In this document: one piece after another, positions 9,544 to 20,400 of the stretch
How the letters are laid out: each line of letters begins with the position of its first letter
Numbering within the stretch: position 1 is the first letter of the stretch
Assembly: GCA_024036415.1 (NCBI GenBank)
Contig: JAMWET010005077.1
Coordinates: 1,327,501 to 1,391,500 of the forward strand
Direction: 5' to 3'
DNA length: 64,000 nt
Origin: Prochilodus magdalenae
Taxonomy: Eukaryota > Chordata > Actinopteri > Characiformes > Prochilodontidae
The notes under the pieces: generated by a model
What the model saw: the letters and a program-made list of their open reading frames with translations, nothing else
Database searches by the model: none
Told to the model about the DNA's origin: nothing
Made by a program: the position numbers and the translations under genes

Positions 9544-12500
9544 TCGTCAGAAAAAGCTTCTGAGACATTACAAACATCCGACAGGAAATGTTGTACTTAC
9601 CGCCTGGCAGCCTATCATCAAAGAGTCACAAATACGACCAATAATCCCAATCAAATGCAGTCAGTGCACTGTACAATTATTCTCTTCACTGGCCCCACTG
9701 ACAGCACTCCGAAACACACGCAGTGCCGCTTGATTTTTAATCAGGCTTGTATCAAGAAGTAATTTGCGCGGAGTGTGTGTAAGTAGGGGACTGATCACTA
9801 GTCGTGGTCAGTGTAATAGAGCTGAATCACGAGGACCTTGTGAGACTTTACATTGACTGGTGTACATGTTACTGCATTCATAGTGAAACACTGTGGCAGT
9901 CAAAATATTAAAGATATAGCTAGTGGGGCTTTCTCTAGATGTAATTAAGATCTGCCTAGTAGGATCTCAAAGGTACTTTGAGCTAACTCTCAGCCAGGGC
10001 CAAGCATGGCATGGGAGAGCAACTAGCATTGGTAGCCGCGATTTGACTGTACCGAGGTTCAACGTCATGACACTAACTAGGACTTTTAGTGTCAATGGTC
10101 ATGAATCAGAATCAACGAAGTAAAGCTCGAATCATGTACAAAAGTCTGTCGCCCGAATTTGCGGATAGCTACTTCATGAATTGACAAAACGCATATGCGC
10201 AGTGGCATAGTCACAACCTCAAGAACCGTGCTGAGAGACTTTAAAACTCACACATAAGCATAGTCACGCTAAGATTAGACCAGATATGCGCTTCATGAAT
10301 AATGCGCATACATTTTGATTGCTACCTCCGCCGTCGTGCAATTTGTGTGGGAGCTACATGGTAAAGAAGCCAGGTTCCTGAGCCTCATAATAGGTATGCA
10401 TTGGACACTGTGAATTGCCCATGCATAGACTTCTATGAGACAACAGTGATGTCACCTAGGCCTTACAATAAGCCGCACTTGCATCTACTAATACCTAGAC
10501 CTAGAACACTTTTGGTCAGAGTCTATTTCCACGTTCCAGGGGGCCTGTCACTTAGCCCATTCTATGTCATCTCTAAAGAATCATCTAGACTGCTGGCTTG
10601 ATGTAGCTAAAAGGTTATTAGAATCAGGAGGCGTGGCTGAAAAGATACAAAATAAAAAGAACATCCGTTCAAAAGTCGACAAAAAACAGCTCAGTGACTA
10701 TGTGAGAGAAAATCCAACAGAAAGAAAACCAACCATTAAGGCTGTTATGGCAGCTAGCGTCTGATCATATGCAAGTGTTAATATAGCACAGCTGCAGAGG
10801 CTGATGGAAGACTGGCTGTAGATACTTCACCGATACATCAGAATGCTGTACGTCTTATCACGCCAGTCCATCATCAAAGTTTCTCATCTTCCCAAAAGCC
10901 GTTCAGACTAAAGCTTTGAACACGCTATGTCAGTTATCATTTGGAAGGCATGCCCTCTGAAAGTCGCCATTGATTTGACCTAGAGGGGTACAATCCTATG
11001 ACATGATAACACGTGTCAGGGTTTCTTCATGAAAAAGGAATAAGCTACAGTTTTGGCGGAGCCTATTCATCTATGTCTAATTAGATCCTTGTTTACGGAA
11101 AGGAGAATGATGTGACTGAATACCCTGAGAAAATGGCTTGTCTAAGGCTCGAGCTGTATTACATTCAGACGTAAATGCGTGCACGCAGTGGTCCCTGTCT
11201 GAAGTTTACAGGTGCGCAGTTTTGGCAAACCACCTTCCCAGCCCCCAGACAGAGAGATTCCCTCAAGCTTCTTATGTTTCCCTGAACATAGAATGTGATC
11301 CTTTTAGGACAGTCCTCCTTCGTATTGTACAGTCATAAACGTCTACTACACGTCCAACGTCCTCGGAGTTTTTTGCATCTATGTTCTGTGATGTCATGCT
11401 GACCCACGGCGATGTTAACCTCACGCACACAAATTCGAACGCCCACAAGTGGAGGTTTCTAAGGGTCACCCAGTGTTTGCTGACGCGCATCTGCATGTTC
11501 GGTCTAAAGTGCTTTTCGTCGTGCAAATAAATAACGGGCGCGGCTAACGTCGCAACTTGCGATCTGTTCCGAGCTCCAGCTCGATCCTGTCCAGACACCA
11601 GTATGACGTGACATAAATAGCCTTATGGTCTCGTCTGGGACAATGCCCTTTTGCAGAAATGTGACTGACTGTGTGCTTGATCCCTGACTGCTTTTGGCTA
11701 ATATCCTGCCTCGAGTAAGATGGGTAACTGCAAATGGTAAATTCTTTGAAACTTGCTCTTCTTTTGTAATGACCTCACTTGGTACCATTCTGCTGTCCGC
11801 GCTCAGCAGTTTTGCACAATTGGATGCTGGCGAGCCGACTTAGGGTTGTAAACTTCGGCCTCGGTTATGGATGGGATCAGCATTTTTACCCGTAGCATTA
11901 GAGGGCTCTATCTCGCGGCTAGCTAAGCCAGCTCGTCATCCTCGTACGGCTGGCCTGGAGCGGGAAGAAGCAGAGAGATTTTCCGGGCCAATCAGAGCCC
12001 AAGTCCTCCACTATGTTCAGGGAACTATAAGTATGTTTTCATGAAGGATTCCATAGTTTCAGCAGGTATACCAGGTAGTCGAGGGAGATGAGACTGAGAC
12101 TGTGACAGCCGCCGGTCGACGAGGCAGCGGGTGCGGAGGGGGTGTGAGCGTGATGGTGCAATCAGGGGGGAGTCATACCACATAGCTCAGGAAAGCAAAG
12201 AATAGCAGCATATCATCGTTCCCAATTGTCCTGCAGCCTTCTTTGACTTCATCTGAGTTGAGCTTTCCGGAGTGAGTGGACAAGCTCCTGTGAGGTAATG
12301 AGCATCCTTGGACTCTCGTGGCTTGGCTTCTCTACTCTAGAGCTGGCCCGTGGGAGATTAGGAAAGAAAGCCAGGAGTGCATCCTGGTACTGGGCTCCGT
12401 GAATGACAACGTCAACTGGTGCTATCTCTTTTTCTGCCCTTAGTCAGCCCTCCAAGACAGATGTACAATGACACCTGTGCAGAGCAATTGGGCATTCTGG

Positions 12501-15500
12501 CAGAGCTTAACTTCTCCCAGAGTTCAGATGGAGTACTTTACTGCTATTCTTATGATATTAAATGATTTAGTAGATAGTAAAAATAATCATGGGTGTGCGT
12601 GACTACTGGCGGGATGCAGACGCTCTGTAGATAGTTGAGTAGAAAGCACAAAACGTGAAGCTGAAACACCTGTACCAGTCTTTGTGCAGCTGAAGTCACC
12701 AGAGCTGTCCCAGAAAAAACAGCGAGCGTAGAAGTAGATTCGTGAACCAGCAGAGAGTGCTTAAAAATATAAACTCATGGCTCATATGACAGCATACGTT
12801 ATATGCTAAAGGCATACCCCCCGAGGGGCAGCTAGTGACAACACATTAGTCAGCAAAATGAGATGGCTGTCCTACTGGGACAGCGCTAGTTCAATTACTA
12901 GCAAACATACGGCTACCTCAAAACATAGATCTTAAACTCAGAGACGTTTTCAGCAAGAGTGATCCACCAATGCTATCAACCCATTAGAAGTTTTAATAAG
13001 AGTGATCTGGGATCATATGGCGTCCCAGACAGTGTGTCTAGCAAGCCTGTTTGTGTGTGATGAGCTGATCAGATAACTCTTACAGATATATATTTCATGC
13101 TAGCGTTGAGGGTCAAACTAAGCCTAGGACAACAGTCCATGACAGTGCCTGTAGTATGTTGCGCACTATGGTTTCTCAGTGCTAGAAAGCCTATGTCGTG
13201 TCCACATTTTTATGACCTCATAGCACATTACTGCAACTCTGCCATCCTACACCATTAGCCAAGTAGCTTGGTTAGATGTGTAAAGCTCAAGCGGATAACA
13301 CGTCACTGCCTGCCAGAGAGCACTAGGGTCTTATCTCCTGGCAGACATTCACTGAAGCGCTACACAGACTAGGCTGTTCAGCATCCCAGTCATAGGTGAT
13401 GACTACATGCAGGTGTTGTTTCTTTTCTTACACCAATAATAGTCCTTGGGTAATACTCCTACCACTACACTGGCCCTACATCTCTATCATCCATTGATTA
13501 AACCCGGGGATTGTCACGCGTACGCGCTCTACAGAATAAGTGAGCATTCAGCTAAAATCTACCTGGTTCTGATAAATGTACATGACAGTTCCTATGGTGG
13601 GGTTGTGATAACTGATTTGAATAAATATACAACTGTCACAATATTAATGTCTGATGTGTTGTCCCCCATAGTAATACGTACTATACTAGTATTGTTTTGA
13701 ATTTGTCACACATGTACTCGATAATCCTGAAGCTTGATTGTACCCAACTCTGTTAGCTACAAGCATTTTGAGTGACAGTGGATGCAATCGGACAGGGACA
13801 TTGTGTCTCAGTCAAACCTTGGATAGTGTTTGTGTATGGAGCAACGAATATTAAAACACTGAGTCCTTCAGACACTCAAACATGAGAGAAAAAGCAACGC
13901 ATTTTCTTCTTATGCCCCAATTTAAGAGTAGAGATACATCATAATACTGCATATGTGTTCTAAAGTGGACACTGTAAAAACCAGCTAAATATAGCATGAC
14001 CCACTTTTTGAAACATGAAGTGAAATAACTATTACAAAAATTAGGCCTTCAAGGGATTTGACGTGCATATTCTGACAACTGTGATTTTTACATCACAACC
14101 TATAAATAAAGAAATATTATATACATATGTGAGACAGGACAGAAAGTGTAGTGAGCAAACACAGTAGGCAGCTTCCTAATTCAGAGATGTCTTGATAAGC
14201 TGAGACTTTTGTCGGCTGGCAAGTGATAACATCTCCAATTGTTGCTAGCTTCATAAATAACAAACCCAAACCAAACTGCTGAGCTTCCCAAGGCTTTTTT
14301 TAACAGTTGTATTGTTTATGGTGGTCAAATAACTTAATGGACTACAACTACAGACCAATACAAATTACAACTATCACAACTCTAAACTACTCCAACCACC
14401 ATACTACTCATACCCGTAGGGATCGCTCTAAGGAGACTACGGCCATTATACAGCATCGGAACTGACAAAGCATTTGAATGTAGGTACAAACCCTTGGTTA
14501 AATAAACCTGTTTTTGTAGATTTAGCAATGTTTTATTATTCCAGCACCATATTTTTGTATAAAGATAGCTAAGGAAAAAGACATTCTGTAAAAACGAAAT
14601 ATCCTGAAACAAGGACTCATGCATGATTGCCTGATGCCTTAATATATCTGATCGCAAAGCGCAGATGCTAACACAGAATGGTGTGAGCCGTTGTCTTTGG
14701 ATTTCAATCAACAACTAAAGTTAGGCGCCCATATACTTTTCCGGCACGGACCCCCTTCTGTTTGAATTTCCATTTTACTTCATGCACCTCAGTCTAGCAC
14801 TCTGTCCTGGCACCCTCTGTATGGGTGCTTGAATGCAAACGTTTCTGTCAGTGCAACTTTAACCGTAAGGCAGATCGTTGTTTAAGGAAAGACACAAGCA
14901 AACCATAATAACATAAGGAGGAAGGGAAATTTACAGAACCACACATAAGTTTAAAAGAAGAAAGGACAAATTTTAGGCCCCTGTAACAATACTTAGACTG
15001 CTCATCATACCTCCATTGTACATGAATAGATTCAGTAATCAGTTCCAAGTTCCCGGTACTTATGTTGGGGGGACAATTTATCAGACAAGGTCAGCAACGC
15101 ACTTATCCGTACCCATGTACTTGGCTGTTGATTACTCCATGGAAAATTCAATTCTAAATACCAGCTGACAAGGCATGACCTAGTGCAGTACTTTCCGCAT
15201 TCTACAAACAAACCCTGAGATGTCTAGCTTTAGTAGCCCACGAAACTAGAGAACAAAATACTACGTGAAGAGACTGCACAATAAGTCTTGTATTGACACT
15301 CACATTTTCGCTTATGATAAGGCACGCCTACTTTTAAGTCCTTACGCACAGCACACAATGCAGTAAGAAGACGTGAAGAGCTTCAGTGTAGCTTCCTTTG
15401 CATTTTTAATTTGAAACACTGGGCTAGTGTAACCTTACCTATACGTTAAGCAGTTTGTAGTTAATGGGGTTAAGTCGTGTGGGCTTACTTGCGCGCAATA

Positions 15501-16280
15501 CAGTTCTTGATAAAAATGAAGAGACATTATTTGAACAAAACTAACTACCTCATCAGGAAGTAGAGATGATATCTGCACTCAATTAATGATCCTTGAGTGT
15601 AAGCTTGTCACCATATCTTGCACTAGGCAAGTTTTTTTTCTTTACTAATACGCTGACTCTGAGGTTACACAGGCGCATTTCATTGGCACATCCCTCCTTG
15701 ACCATACAATGCAACATCAAATGTGAGGTGGGTGAGATAGATAACAATCGTCTATTATGCATTCTGATTGAAAAGACAAGTAATCGTTATTTCTATGTGA
15801 GGGTGAGGTCTTCTACATTGGTCGGACTAGACCTACCTTTGTTTATGTCCCTGATACGATTGCTTAATACTAATACAAAACAGTAAAGATCAGGAATGAC
15901 TGACTACCTCGTGCTTATGCTACCTACTTGAGATTTTATAAAACTGTGTTTAAGTAGCGTAATGAGCGTCGACTAACTAACATATTGAATGTATAGTTAC
16001 CTGATTGGTGCCTCCGTTGGCTGAGAGATCAATAACTTGTGTTAGCGACTGTGTGAACATGTCCTTCAGACCGCTGGACGCAAAGAGTCATGCCAAGATG
16101 ACAAACTGCATGGGCATCATGTTGTTTCTCCAAATTTTAGGCCAAGAGGCAGAAACTCTGTAGGTTACTCTCCGGCCTATCTTTCTACCAACAAATAAAA
16201 CTACACAGAGAGTTTATCCCCCCCGCCCCAGTCTTGGTCATTACCAATTTCTACTCAGTATCTAGATGACCTCCTGTCCC
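9544..16280. other. Repeat-poor, CpG-raised stretch of unknown nature
   Basis: From about 9.8 kb to 16 kb the texture differs from the rest of the window. CpG is frequent: I count about 12 in 10141-10380 and about 20 in 11401-11640, against about 4 in 23041-23280. Homopolymers and simple repeats are scarce, and I recognised no transposon family. Part of the interior (about 13800-14300) looks more ordinary. Frames of up to 110 codons (for example 14382-14714 minus and 11272-11598 minus) and a Lys-rich 66-codon frame at 10564-10764 match nothing I know. Old unrecognised elements, a CpG-rich regulatory domain, or poorly polished long-read gap fill next to the minisatellite are all possible. Confidence 0.4.
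11398..12160. other. CpG-rich patch, possible CpG island
   Basis: CpG density peaks here, with about 20 CpG in 11401-11640 and GC-rich runs around 11900-12000 and 12105-12155 (gccgccggtcgacgaggcag). This would be island-like for a fish genome. No convincing first exon, TATA box or splice donor was found beside it, so a promoter is only a possibility. Confidence 0.3.
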
Positions 16281-16299
16281 TTAATAGCTCCCAAGCTGG

Positions 16300-16562
16300 G
16301 AAGCTATTAAGCAGGAAGTTTCCGACTGAAACATATGCAACTGGGAACTTTTCAGAATCTGACGTAACAGATGCCAATATACTGGTCTAAACTGACAGAA
16401 GTAAAGACCAAGCTATCTTTTCTTCCCAATGGGAGAATGGCCGACTGTCTGCTCCTGGGCATAGACAGCTGTGGCACGGCCAGGAATCAAACTGGGATCC
16501 CAGTGATAGAACACGTTTTTTAGCTCATTGCATCACTCTGACCACTAAAGCAACTGCACAGA
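16300..16562 (-). mobile_element. Probable tRNA-derived SINE
   Basis: On the minus strand, starting near 16562, the sequence shows an A-box-like tagtggtcagagtg followed about 40 bases later by a B-box-like agtttgattcctgg (complement of 16479-16496), the layout of a tRNA-related RNA polymerase III promoter. The body runs on past 'gccgtgccacagctgtctat' (complement) towards about 16300. The 3' limit is uncertain and no target duplication was identified. The tRNA-like part is shared with 19268-19350. Confidence 0.5.
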
Positions 16563-16875
16563 GAATAGTATAACTATTCGAGATGTTGTTAATGGCACCA
16601 TTCATTATTTGGGTCTACCAGCATAAAGCAACAGCTTAATATGTTACATTCTCTAGCACTGTATCAGTGCTTTTTACAGAAGTCAGGATTTTTTATAGAG
16701 CTTTCCTGTTTTGGTTCCACACTATTCATTCACCACAGCACCCAGTAAAACCCACCAAATACATCATATGACCATTTTTATGCCCTTTGGTGACCTGAAT
16801 GTTAACCCAGACACTGACCTATTGGCCAATAAAACAAGAAAGTGCAGAATTAGCAAAACTCAGCTTATTAAATAA
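16483..16875 (+). repeat. Left arm of a large inverted repeat pair
   Basis: This segment matches the reverse complement of 18985-19345 along its length. Shared blocks include ggatcccag, 'gaccactaaagcaactgca', 'gagatgttgttaatgg', 'cattctctagcactg', 'cagcacccag.aaaaccca' and 'agaattagc.aaactcaa/gc'. The copies differ by many substitutions and small indels, so they are old. The outer end includes the tRNA-like SINE head. The two arms are separated by about 2.1 kb. Confidence 0.85.
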
Positions 16876-18340
16876 ACTTCAGCACAAACTATACAACACA
16901 GGAGGTCTGTAACACCTTCAGCCAGAGAAACTGAACCAAAGTGAGATAACCAGGTGTGTACACAGTAACCTAGCAAACTTCAGACTTTAGCTTGCTGTCT
17001 GCTCCATCGAACAAATCATTTTACTCACTCCGGTAATCTATTCTGTCCTTTGTAAAAATGACCTGAAGGTATTCACTGAGGTCACATGGTGGCTTTAAGT
17101 GGTATTTTGCTTACTAGCAGTGAAATAGCTATCTAGTTTTTTTGTACATTCATCAGAAAGCCAGACAAAAGCAGCCCACCACCAAAAATCAAATGTAAAT
17201 CAATTATAGAAGAGACTACTGTAGAGACCAGTGCAGCACAGTTGCAGACATTTGTCCACAATAAAAGTGAGGCTGAGAAAGTGGCTGGGTTAAACCATAC
17301 AAACTGACAGACGGCACTAATAACGAATGAAAAAGTATTCCTTAACTTTCAGCGTTCTCTTGTTTCACTTTCACCAGCAGATTTCAGCTTGTCATCTACG
17401 CATTTGACAAGGCTACTAAAGGTCTCTTTAATTCACCATTAACCATTCCAAAACTGCATGCAAGCTCACTTTGTGGTTCAAGGAGCTCTTTGGATTGGAG
17501 TGAAAGAAAAGGTTACCTGTCTTATGTCTGCATAGGACAAAACAAAGGTAGATGTTTTTTTGACCTTCATGTATAACGCTGTCATTCACTGGTTACCCCA
17601 CGGCACCAGAGGCAATTATTTCAAAGTTATAAACTTGCAGGGGCAAAAACTAAGAATGACAAAGCTTGCATGAAAAGAATCACCTTGACTTTTTTATTTC
17701 CCACTCAGAAAAGGGTGCGATAAGAATCTCTGGCTGGACAACTGCTGTTCTCCTTTCAAGAGACAAAAAGCCCCTCAGTAACAGGAGAGAATGTGAATGG
17801 AGAGAGGAGAGGTATGGATTGCTTTTAAGAGTCAAAAGAAAAGGAGCCAGGTCCAGCCATGGGGACTCCGGAAATTCTTTGGGTACAAAAAGGCTTCAAA
17901 TATATATTCCAATAAAGATTTGTCACATACACTGTAGGGAGAAAACAATCAAGATCTTCGGGTGGCTGCATTGTGCTTCAAGACATTTGTTCTGAGAGGT
18001 GGTGGACACAGCGGTCTCAAGGGACAAATCAGATTTCACAGTGTAAAGTGGTACTCAGGAGTCATGGAGCTCGGGCTTTGATTACAATCCCACCAGACAC
18101 TAGAGGATTCACAACGAAACTGTGCTACTCCAAGACTGGCATAGGCCGCATATTCGTGAGCCACCTGAGCTCAGCACAGGCTTACTTAGTCCAGAGTAAT
18201 TCTGGGCCTCTGATTTTACTAATTACATTTATTTGTTTATTCTTTACCGACCCCCTCACATACATCAGTGATTATCATTTTACAGCTGTCCTCCACAGCC
18301 ATGACTGTTAATTGGCCAGACTGAGCCTATGTTCACACTA
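16876..18340. other. Non-coding spacer between the inverted arms, first part
   Basis: No transposase or other gene was recognised. Frames of up to 112 codons (17666-17995, 17973-18311) show no known motif. The sequence is AT-rich and otherwise unremarkable. Confidence 0.45.
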
Positions 18341-18605
18341 GTCCAGTCAGTAGGAGTGTATGCAATTTGTAGCCTCAATTTGGTGACAAGAAGTGAGTGA
18401 CACAACAGCAGGGCAAAAAGCATCAAGTCGAGTTGAGGTTATCTCAACTGTATGCAAATGAATTGCGACACATAAAGCTTCATTGTAAATGACTGGCTCC
18501 AACAAATCCTTCCAACCATTCATAGACACGGGGGTCTGAGGTCCCCAGCTTGTGCTCTCTGAACTTCGATTTCAGATCTCCACAATGTGAGGGAAAACAA
18601 AAGGA
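18341..18605 (-). mobile_element. Unclassified repeat remnant, possibly PIF/Harbinger-like
   Basis: On the minus strand this stretch looks coding-like in pieces (18347-18529 and 18480-18605) and begins near 'gttcacactagtc', a texture I associate with fish Harbinger-type non-autonomous elements. I cannot identify a catalytic motif or terminal repeats, so the family name is a guess. Its end coincides with the truncated start of the Tc1 fragment at 18606. Confidence 0.25.
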
Positions 18606-18684
18606 GCAAAAGGAGGCCCTACACCATACTAATAAATGATTGTGGTCTAAAACCAGGTGTTTCAGTTTCATTGTCCAACCCCTG
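18606..18684 (+). mobile_element. Right-end fragment of a Tc1/mariner element
   Basis: The last 79 bp of the same family as 4433-4734 are present: the codons for the transposase C-terminus (gcaaaaggaggccctacacc), the stop in 'ccatactaataaatg', and the complete right inverted repeat ending ccaacccctg, followed by TA. The left part of the element is missing, so this is a truncated, immobile piece. Confidence 0.88.
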
Positions 18685-18721
18685 TACATATGAATGCAGG
18701 GGATATTAATGGTATGGAGAT

Positions 18722-18795
18722 TTCCATAAAAATGTATTAGTTAATAATTATAATATGAGCTTTAAAAACTTGCTAGCTTTCCCAAGCTGTCTCAA
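18722..18795 (+). repeat. Direct repeat, copy 1
   Basis: The stretch (tttccataaaaatgt ... ataatatgagctttaaaaac) recurs about 655 bp downstream at 19376-19441. It lies just outside the right inverted arm on the spacer side, and its partner lies just beyond the other end of that arm. Confidence 0.65.
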
Positions 18796-18984
18796 AACAC
18801 ACCCAGTCTGTGGTCCTCTTGCTCAAGGACTATATCCGGTCTCCGAACTCTGGTCTCTTTTCTTCAGGGATCGATTGCTACACTTTACACTAGCCAATCA
18901 CTTTGGCTGCAACATGCACCACTTCATGTTATCCACATCCATCCATACTGTACCAAACACACATTTTTCACTTGAGTCATGTCA

Positions 18985-19345
18985 AATCTTATTTAGAGAG
19001 TTGAGTTCTGCTAATTCTAGACTCAGTGTCCGAGTTAACAGTCAGGTCACAAGAGGGCTTAAGGGGTCATACAATGTGTTTGGTGGGTTTTGCTGGGTGC
19101 TGTAGTTAATTAATATTAAGCAATAAAATCAGGAAACTATATAAAAAAAATATCATTCTGTAAAACAGTAAAACAGTGCTAGAGAATGCACATAATTAGC
19201 TGTAGCTTTGTACTGGAAGGCCCAAAGAATGGTTCCATTAACAACATCTCAAATAGTTATACTATTCTGCAGTTGCTTTAGTGGTCAAAGTGACGCAATA
19301 AGATAAGAAATGTGATTTATCTCTGGGATCCCAGTTTGATACCGG
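18985..19345 (-). repeat. Right arm of a large inverted repeat pair
   Basis: This is the reverse-complement partner of 16483-16875 (blocks listed there). At its outer end, 19268-19350, the plus strand shows an A-box-like gctttagtggtcaaag and a B-box-like cagtttgatacc, mirroring the SINE head of the left arm. The arm is flanked by the direct repeat at 18722 and 19376. Confidence 0.85.
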
Positions 19346-19375
19346 CCAATAAAGCAAGCCACGGATGTAAGCAGT

Positions 19376-19441
19376 TATGTTTCCATACAAATATGTTCTT
19401 CAATAATTGTAATATATGCTTTAAAAACTAGACAGCTTTCC
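19376..19441 (+). repeat. Direct repeat, copy 2
   Basis: Matches 18722-18795 (gtttccatacaaatatgt ... ctttaaaaact.gacagctttcc). The pair may belong to the composite repeat family or mark a local duplication. Confidence 0.65.
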
Positions 19442-20400
19442 TGGGCCTTGTACACACCCACATGCAACAATGCAAGCTGCCTCGAACACACCCACAAGAG
19501 ACAAAGTTGGGGCGATGTAAGTGACATGTCGCCTGCTAGAGTGAACGAGGAGTTATTTAAAAGATATGTGGCTATATCTAAAACATATATTTTTAAGATT
19601 AAAGCAAATAATGTAACAGAATATAAGAGAGGAGAGCACTAAGTTCACTAAGGCCTGTAAAGAACTACAACATGTTAAGAAATCTGAGCCATAAGCTTCA
19701 GCTAGTATAGCAGATGGTTCCTCTAGCCTAGATCCAAGTTTAGCATTAGAGTGACTTCTCATGCAATGTGGATTGGCACACGGGGAACTCATCTCAAATA
19801 CAGTATATTACTAAATTCAGCACTCTAGTTTATGGTATTCATAGGTTTAATTTGAGAAATTGTTTTGATCACTTTAGTATCAGCTAATTATCTCTTCACA
19901 AATATCCATTTAAGCTAAAAAGGTAAAAAAGGTGAAAATGTTACATACCAGTTTTGTTAGCTTAGGTGACAGACAATTACGACTTCAGGCTGACCTTTCA
20001 TGTAGATATCAAATCACATCATCTACTATGGATTTATGTGGTCTAATATGTGATAATGTAATCATAGAGATGATGAGTGGCGCTCAGTAAGCTGAGTGCT
20101 TTGTGCTGTCCAGAGTGCCACAACATTAGACATTGGTTCTGTTAGCCATCTGTCTGCCTCTCTCTCCATGCTTATTAAAACCTATGTAATTGGTCCACAT
20201 CAGTCAGCAGAGAAGGCAGGTGTGTCGTGTTATACAGATTGTATTTTATTTTATCTCGACCCATAGAGCACCTGACTGCGGATAGCCCCAGGGCCCACAA
20301 GCAGGATCATTTTCTTTGCATATGCAGCACCTCGGGTTGCAGAAATAATGGTAAAACAGTTTAAAAGAGCTACACAAACACAACCAAGCATAACACTATA
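19442..20400. other. Non-coding DNA, no gene seen
   Basis: AT-rich sequence with no recognised repeat or gene. Confidence 0.5.

Noticed and set aside
10564..10764. Lys-rich 66-codon frame as a DNA-binding protein
   Set aside because: Too short, no neighbours in frame and no recognisable domain. It lies in the compositionally odd block, so I list it only as part of that region.
18480..18689. 69-codon minus-strand frame as a gene
   Set aside because: Its first third is the reversed Tc1 terminal repeat; the rest is an unclassified repeat remnant.
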